Positions 34,894-38,871 of a stretch of 38,871 nt of DNA are shown here, in pieces; position 1 is the first letter of the stretch, and the number at the start of each line of letters is the position of its first letter. Origin of the DNA: an uncultured Megamonas sp. (GTDB lineage: Bacteria; Bacillota; Negativicutes; Selenomonadales; Selenomonadaceae). The position numbers and the translations under genes were made by a program. The stretch is from positions 1 to 38,871 of the forward strand of contig USIX01000003.1 of assembly GCA_900554895.1 (NCBI GenBank). Reading direction: 5' to 3'. The notes under the pieces were generated by a model. That model was given only the letters and a program-made list of their open reading frames with translations. It was not told where the DNA came from and did no database searches.

Positions 34894-35220
34894 CTAAAAT
34901 ACATATTGAACAAGTATCATATAACAGATTGTCCCGCCTGCTATGGAAATTAACATCTGCCTTTTCCATAAATGCAGTACAATAACGAAAACAATAGCAA
35001 TAAATTCGGGAATACCGTGGCTGCCAGTAAATATACTCACATCTTTCAGACAGTAAATGACTAAAAGACCAAATACGGCAGACGGAAGAAAATTTCCCAA
35101 ATATTTTATATATTTAGGTGTGGATTTTTCCGTCGGAAATAAAATAAACGGTACAAAACGGGTCAGCATCGTTCCAAGCACCACCATAGAAACAGTTATT
35201 ATTTGTTCCGTAAAACTCAT
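34894..35220 (-). CDS. azlD: AzlD family branched-chain amino acid exporter subunit
   Basis: 108 residues with about four membrane helices. [15 protein letters not shown] near the N-terminus and [21 protein letters not shown] are the AzlD-type signatures. AzlD works with AzlC to export branched-chain amino acids or analogues. Its ATG overlaps the azlC stop (ATGA), so the two are translationally coupled. Confidence 0.9.
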   Translation of the reverse strand: MSFTEQIITVSMVVLGTMLTRFVPFILFPTEKSTPKYIKYLGNFLPSAVFGLLVIYCLKDVSIFTGSHGIPEFIAIVFVIVLHLWKRQMLISIAGGTICYMILVQYVF

Positions 35221-35930
35221 TTTGTTACCACCTCTTTATTTAACGGCTTACGCAACATAGTCAATACAGCAAGAATTGCCAGCATGGACGGAATAATAAA
35301 ATTTTCCGAACCGAAAACAATAAGACAACTTACAGAAATAACTATACCTAAAACAGCGGACAGATGATTTTTTTCATGCAGCCACTGTTCAAGAAAAATA
35401 ACGACAAACATGGCTGTCGTCACAAAGTATAAACCCTCTGTATTGAAATGAATTAATGAACCGAAAATTCCTCCAAGCGTTGCTCCCGTAACCCAATATA
35501 TCTGGTTAAAAAAAGTAACAGCGAACATAAACCAGCCGCGGTCAATCCCCTTTGGAATTCTGGCAGTATAATTAATCGAAAAACTTTCATCACACATGCC
35601 GAATATTAGATAAATCTTTTTCCAGCCTGTATAACGATATTTATCAAGCATGGAAATACCGTAAAACAAATGTCTTGCATTAATCATCAATGTCATTAAC
35701 AGTGCCTGCACCGGATTAAATGCTCCTAAAAGCAGATTGACAGCAACAAATTCCACCGAGCCCGCAAAAACCGTCAAGCTCATCAGCATTGGATACCAGA
35801 AACTGAAACCGGATACATTCATGTAAATTCCATATGCCAGTCCTAAAAACCAAAACCCGGCAAAAATAGGTATAGTATGCGGAAATGCCGCTATAAATGC
35901 TTTTTTCACTACGACTAACTTACTCTCCAC
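35217..35930 (-). CDS. azlC: AzlC family branched-chain amino acid exporter
   Basis: 237 residues with about six membrane helices. [22 protein letters not shown] and the [12 protein letters not shown] segment are typical of AzlC. The start is GTG at 35930, 5 bases after GAGGAGG. A longer open frame to 36023 runs through the promoter region and is rejected. It diverges from the MocR-type regulator at 36066 with a shared palindromic region, so that regulator probably controls azlCD. Confidence 0.9.
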   Translation of the reverse strand: MESKLVVVKKAFIAAFPHTIPIFAGFWFLGLAYGIYMNVSGFSFWYPMLMSLTVFAGSVEFVAVNLLLGAFNPVQALLMTLMINARHLFYGISMLDKYRYTGWKKIYLIFGMCDESFSINYTARIPKGIDRGWFMFAVTFFNQIYWVTGATLGGIFGSLIHFNTEGLYFVTTAMFVVIFLEQWLHEKNHLSAVLGIVISVSCLIVFGSENFIIPSMLAILAVLTMLRKPLNKEVVTK

Positions 35931-36000
35931 AATATCCTCCTCTACGTAAAAATCATTCAATATTAATCTGCACGCCAACAGATATATTATAATATTATCA

Positions 36001-36029
36001 TTGCAATTCCATACAATCAACAATATAAT
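36001..36029 (+). promoter_or_regulatory. promoter of the MocR-type regulator
   Basis: TTGCAA (36001-36006), a 17-base spacer and a perfect TATAAT (36024-36029). A minus-strand TATAAT at 35991-35986 is the likely azlC -10, so the two promoters are nearly back to back. Confidence 0.65.
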
Positions 36030-36035
36030 TGTATG
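36010..36035. promoter_or_regulatory. candidate operator in the azlC/MocR divergent region
   Basis: CATACAAT (36010-36017), 10 bases, ATTGTATG (36028-36035): perfect 8-bp arms overlapping the regulator promoter and upstream of azlC. ATTGCAAT (36000-36007) and ATTACAAT (36037-36044) are related half-sites. The layout suits a MocR/GntR dimer controlling both genes. Confidence 0.5.
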
Positions 36036-36065
36036 TATTACAATAAAATCGGAGGAATAGTTATT

Positions 36066-37463
36066 ATGCCGTTTAATTCGTTTCTAAATTATCCGCTCTC
36101 TTGGAAACCGGACCGCCAAAAACTCACAAGACCGATTTATCTCTCACTGGCAAAACAACTGGAACGGGATATTTCCCAGGGATTTCTCATTGCCGGCACG
36201 AAATTGCCGCCGCAAAGAGAACTAGCCGATTTTCTGGATATAAATTTTACGACCGTAACTCGTGCTTATAAATTATGTGAACTTAAAGGACTGATTTACG
36301 CCGTTGCCGGAAGCGGTACATTCGTAGCAGCCACTGCCAGCCAATCGGTAACAATATCCAGTGATAAACTGCCATGCGGCAATATCGACTTAGGATTTAT
36401 CAGTTCATTTGAACAGTGCAACTTCATGATTACGCCTGTTATAAAAAAAGTATTATCCAAACGGCAGGTAGCAGAACTTGTCGACTACAATTATCCTACG
36501 GGCATGCCGCATCACAAATCAGCCGGCATAAACTGGATGAAAAATCTCGGTCTGAATGTGGACGAAGAACATCTCGCCATCACTTCTGGCGCACTGAACG
36601 GACTTACATTGATTTTACTTGCCTTATTTGAACCGGGAAATCGCATTGCTGTCGATACATATACTTTTTCCAATTTTATTGAACTTGCCAAAATGTTTCA
36701 TCTCCAATTAATACCTGTTGAAAACGATGACGAAGGAATGATACCGGATATCTTAGAAAATAAATGCAAACTTAATAAAATACACGGTATATTTCTCATG
36801 CCCTCCTGTGCCAACCCCACAACTATAATGATGTCCTATCGTCGTAAAAAGGAGTTGGCGGACGTCATAAAAAAACACAATCTCATTTTACTGGAAGATG
36901 ATGTCTATGCTTTTATTTCTGCCGGTATCATAGCTGATTATACTGAACCTCTGTTCAATCTTGTACCGCAAAATTCCATTTATATTTGCAGTACTTCAAA
37001 ATCCATCTGTTCTGGTCTGCGCGTCGCTTATATTGTTTTCAGCAGCAGATTTCGCGACAGTATTTTAAAATCTCTTTACAACGTCAATGTAAAAACATCT
37101 TCCATCGATGCTGAAATCGTAACGGAAGCAATTTTATCGGGTACTGCCAATAATATCGTAAAAAAGAAAATTATTCTGGCAGAAAAAACAAATGCGATTT
37201 TTAATAAATATTTTAAACAAAACAATAAAAATATCCATCCTCTGAGTTTCTACCGCTGGCTGCCGATTGGCAATCACCAAGACGGTTTCCAGATAGAAAA
37301 AATCTTTCAGTCAAAAGGATTACGCGTTTACCATTCCGACAGATTTCTTTGCGGTTCTTTTGAAAATACACATTATCTGCGCATTGCTCTGTCTACCGTT
37401 CTTTCTCTGGATGAACTGCATAAAGGATTGAGCCTATTATACGATTTAATTAACAATCACTAA
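36066..37463 (+). CDS. MocR-type transcription regulator (GntR wHTH plus aminotransferase-like domain)
   Basis: 465 residues. An N-terminal GntR winged helix (about 20-88; PIYLSLAKQLERDI then LPPQRELADFLDINFTTVTRAY) is joined to a fold type I aminotransferase domain (about 110-465) with ANPTTIM, LEDDVYAF and the PLP lysine in STSKSI. Such regulators sense PLP-bound amino compounds and often control the adjacent transporter. ATCGGAGGA lies about 10 bases before ATG 36066, which I prefer to the in-frame 36033. Its proposed target is azlCD, on the other side of the shared operator. The effector is unknown. Confidence 0.9.
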   Translation: MPFNSFLNYPLSWKPDRQKLTRPIYLSLAKQLERDISQGFLIAGTKLPPQRELADFLDINFTTVTRAYKLCELKGLIYAVAGSGTFVAATASQSVTISSDKLPCGNIDLGFISSFEQCNFMITPVIKKVLSKRQVAELVDYNYPTGMPHHKSAGINWMKNLGLNVDEEHLAITSGALNGLTLILLALFEPGNRIAVDTYTFSNFIELAKMFHLQLIPVENDDEGMIPDILENKCKLNKIHGIFLMPSCANPTTIMMSYRRKKELADVIKKHNLILLEDDVYAFISAGIIADYTEPLFNLVPQNSIYICSTSKSICSGLRVAYIVFSSRFRDSILKSLYNVNVKTSSIDAEIVTEAILSGTANNIVKKKIILAEKTNAIFNKYFKQNNKNIHPLSFYRWLPIGNHQDGFQIEKIFQSKGLRVYHSDRFLCGSFENTHYLRIALSTVLSLDELHKGLSLLYDLINNH

Positions 37464-37506
37464 AAATGGATACGGCATAAAATAATATTTACACCCTATC
37501 CTTTTT
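37462..37506 (+). terminator. possible terminator of the MocR gene
   Basis: GGATA (37468-37472) pairs with TATCC (37497-37501) and is extended by A-run/T-run pairing with one bulge. TTTTTAT follows. The stem is weak. Confidence 0.4.
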
Positions 37507-37646
37507 ATATTGTTAAATCCTACTATGTTTATAAAATTCAAGAAATTATCTTCCGTACAATATAAAAAGAAGTATTTCTTCTTATATTCATCAAGCAACT
37601 TTTCTTTGAATACACAGAAAAATAAACACCTAGCCTACAGGTATTA

Positions 37647-38411
37647 TTACAGGAAAAATTCATTATTTTTTCTGCTACTGCAAAGCGGCGTCAAATGTTC
37701 CTTTAATTTGTTCAATAATTCCTGCGGCACATAGCGGCAGTTCATCGGACATACTTTTATACAGCGCAGACAGGATATACATTTTTCCTTTTCACATTCA
37801 AGGGAGTTTTTATCGATGGCACCAGTTGGACAGCCAGATGCACATATCTTGCATGAAATGCACTTGTCCTTATCCAGAAGCGGCGCCATGGAGGCAGCCA
37901 TCGCCTTCTTATACGGTCTGTTCCCACTAACACTCACATCATCATTATTTCCGCTTTGCACTTTCACTTTTATCTTTTCAGCAAAATCCGTAAGTTCTTT
38001 CTTATCCGCATCGTCCGGCCGGCCTGCGCCGAATTCAGGCACTATTGAATGCTGAGTTACCACGGCCGCTGCAGCTATTACTTTAAACCCTTTTTCTTCT
38101 GCCATATCTTTTAATTCCAGCAAAGTATCTTCATAAGCACGATTGCCGAAAGTAACAATAAGAACTGCTAAACTTCCATTGCCGGAAATATTTTTACAAA
38201 AACGCTGCACAAAAGTCTGCGGTACTCTGCCTGCATAAGATGGTACGCCGATTAATACCATATCATCTTTGGTAAAAGCCATTTTTAAATCTTTGTTTTG
38301 ATACGCTGTCAAATCCACGTCTTCCGCTGGCATTTGCATTTTTACAGATAAAAAATCAAGGACATTCCGTGTACTGTCCGTCGGACTGAAAAACAGATTG
38401 TACAAATTCAT
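37647..38411 (-). CDS. EFR1-type flavodoxin-like/ferredoxin fusion protein
   Basis: 254 residues. The N-terminal part (about 1-150) is flavodoxin-like, with FFSPTDSTRNVLDF as the phosphate loop and GVPSYAGRVPQ. The C-terminal part carries two [4Fe-4S] clusters, CISCKICASGCPTGA and CISCLRCIKVCPMNC. The domain order is that of EFR1-family ferrodoxins, thought to move electrons in anaerobes; the partners are not known. ATG 38411 is used because GGAGGA lies 7 bases before it; the open frame continues to 38441 without a site. It is separated from the biotin carrier gene by a terminator. Confidence 0.85.
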   Translation of the reverse strand: MNLYNLFFSPTDSTRNVLDFLSVKMQMPAEDVDLTAYQNKDLKMAFTKDDMVLIGVPSYAGRVPQTFVQRFCKNISGNGSLAVLIVTFGNRAYEDTLLELKDMAEEKGFKVIAAAAVVTQHSIVPEFGAGRPDDADKKELTDFAEKIKVKVQSGNNDDVSVSGNRPYKKAMAASMAPLLDKDKCISCKICASGCPTGAIDKNSLECEKEKCISCLRCIKVCPMNCRYVPQELLNKLKEHLTPLCSSRKNNEFFL

Positions 38412-38445
38412 TTCATTCTCCTCCGATTTTCCCAATTTCATTCAT

Positions 38446-38480
38446 AAAAAAATCCATCAGCCAAACGACTGATGGATTTT
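38446..38480 (-). terminator. terminator of the biotin carrier gene
   Basis: AAAATCCATCAG (38449-38460) pairs with CTGATGGATTTT (38469-38480) across an 8-base loop. On the minus strand it ends in a T7 run, 17 bases after the stop codon. Confidence 0.9.
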
Positions 38481-38497
38481 CATGCAAAAATTAATTA

Positions 38498-38871
38498 TTA
38501 GCCAATAACAACCATTGCTTGACCAGGTTTTACGCTATCGCCAGCATTAACTGCGAAAGATTTAACTGTACCAGCTTTAGGTGCGGAAATTTCGTTCTGC
38601 ATTTTCATAGCTTCAAGAATTAATAAAGTGTCGCCAGCATTAACAGCCTGACCAACAGAAGCTACGATTTTAACGATTTTACCAGGCATTGGAGCTGTAA
38701 CAGTTTCATCACCAGCGGATGCAGCAGGTGCAGCAGCAGGTGCTGGAGCTGCTTTCGGTGCAGGTGCAGCAGCAGGAGCCGGAGCTGCTTTTGGAGCCGG
38801 AGCTGCAGCAGCTTTCACTTCTTCAATTTCAACTTCATAAGCGTTACCATTTACAGTGATGTTAAATTTTT
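38498..38871 (-). CDS. biotin carrier subunit of a Na+-pumping decarboxylase (5' end just outside window)
   Basis: 124 codons remain. The frame runs to the window edge as [18 protein letters not shown]. By similarity only a Met-Lys or so is missing. An Ala/Pro-rich linker made of near-repeated units (about residues 18-50) leads to the biotinyl domain, with [18 protein letters not shown] (the biotinylated Lys in EAMKM) and the C-terminal GQAMVVIG. This is the layout of the methylmalonyl-CoA (MmdC), glutaconyl-CoA (GcdC) or oxaloacetate decarboxylase carrier. Which decarboxylase it serves depends on genes outside the window. The Ala/Pro repeats are normal for the family. Confidence 0.88.
   Translation of the reverse strand, partial: KFNITVNGNAYEVEIEEVKAAAAPAPKAAPAPAAAPAPKAAPAPAAAPAASAGDETVTAPMPGKIVKIVASVGQAVNAGDTLLILEAMKMQNEISAPKAGTVKSFAVNAGDSVKPGQAMVVIG

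Noticed and set aside
35931..36023. Longer AzlC start
   Set aside because: It runs through the promoter and palindrome region; GTG 35930 has a strong GAGGAGG site and fits the family length.
38700..38815. Ala/Pro repeats as a repeat array or assembly artefact
   Set aside because: Such linkers are normal in decarboxylase biotin carriers.
1..38871. CRISPR arrays, tRNA or rRNA genes, transposases, phage genes
   Set aside because: None was found on either strand by reading; no regularly spaced direct repeats and no matching proteins.

Overview
The window looks like the chromosome of an AT-rich diderm Firmicute of the Negativicutes (Selenomonadales; Megamonas-like is my best guess, but the genus is not proven by anything here). 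The reasons are an outer-membrane beta-barrel protein carrying an SLH-type domain, a complete Gram-negative pgaABCD set beside Firmicute-style housekeeping genes, the polA-mutM-coaE order, a THF riboswitch before folT, and a decarboxylase-type biotin carrier with an Ala/Pro linker. Nearly all genes lie on the minus strand.

Layout. 1-1722: the 3'-truncated rpmE (-) and a stand-alone clpX-type gene (+) diverge around a 14-bp inverted repeat, and a palindromic terminator follows clpX. 1727-16503 (-): a synthase-dependent exopolysaccharide cluster. In transcription order it encodes a UDP-HexNAc 6-dehydrogenase, an SLH/beta-barrel outer-membrane protein, a three-domain NodB-type deacetylase, a PilZ-glycosyltransferase-2 fusion, a degenerate deacetylase-like protein and a GH18-like hydrolase. 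After a terminator-like hairpin come a diguanylate cyclase and a GGDEF-EAL phosphodiesterase. 16727-24809 (-): a zinc-ribbon membrane protein followed by pgaA, pgaB, pgaC and pgaD. Both polysaccharide operons have a leader hairpin with the same 12-bp arms just before the first barrel or dehydrogenase gene.

24815-28031: lysA (-) and a type I aminotransferase (+) diverge, and a palindrome-rich non-coding stretch follows. 28032-33956 (-): ldt, polA, mutM, coaE and a lytic transglycosylase form a tight operon. 34038-34892 (+): promoter, THF riboswitch, folT and a 30-residue membrane microprotein. 34894-37463: azlCD (-) is divergent from a MocR-type regulator (+). 37647-38871 (-): an EFR1-type ferredoxin and the biotin carrier of a decarboxylase, cut by the window edge.

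How the genes work together. The pga operon should make, partly de-N-acetylate and export poly-GlcNAc. The neighbouring cluster encodes a second polymer, probably containing an amino-uronic acid (inferred from the TviB/WbpO-like dehydrogenase). Its synthase carries its own PilZ domain, and the genes that make and degrade c-di-GMP lie at the end of the same cluster. I consider this second cluster, together with the shared leader hairpins, the most likely undescribed system in the window.
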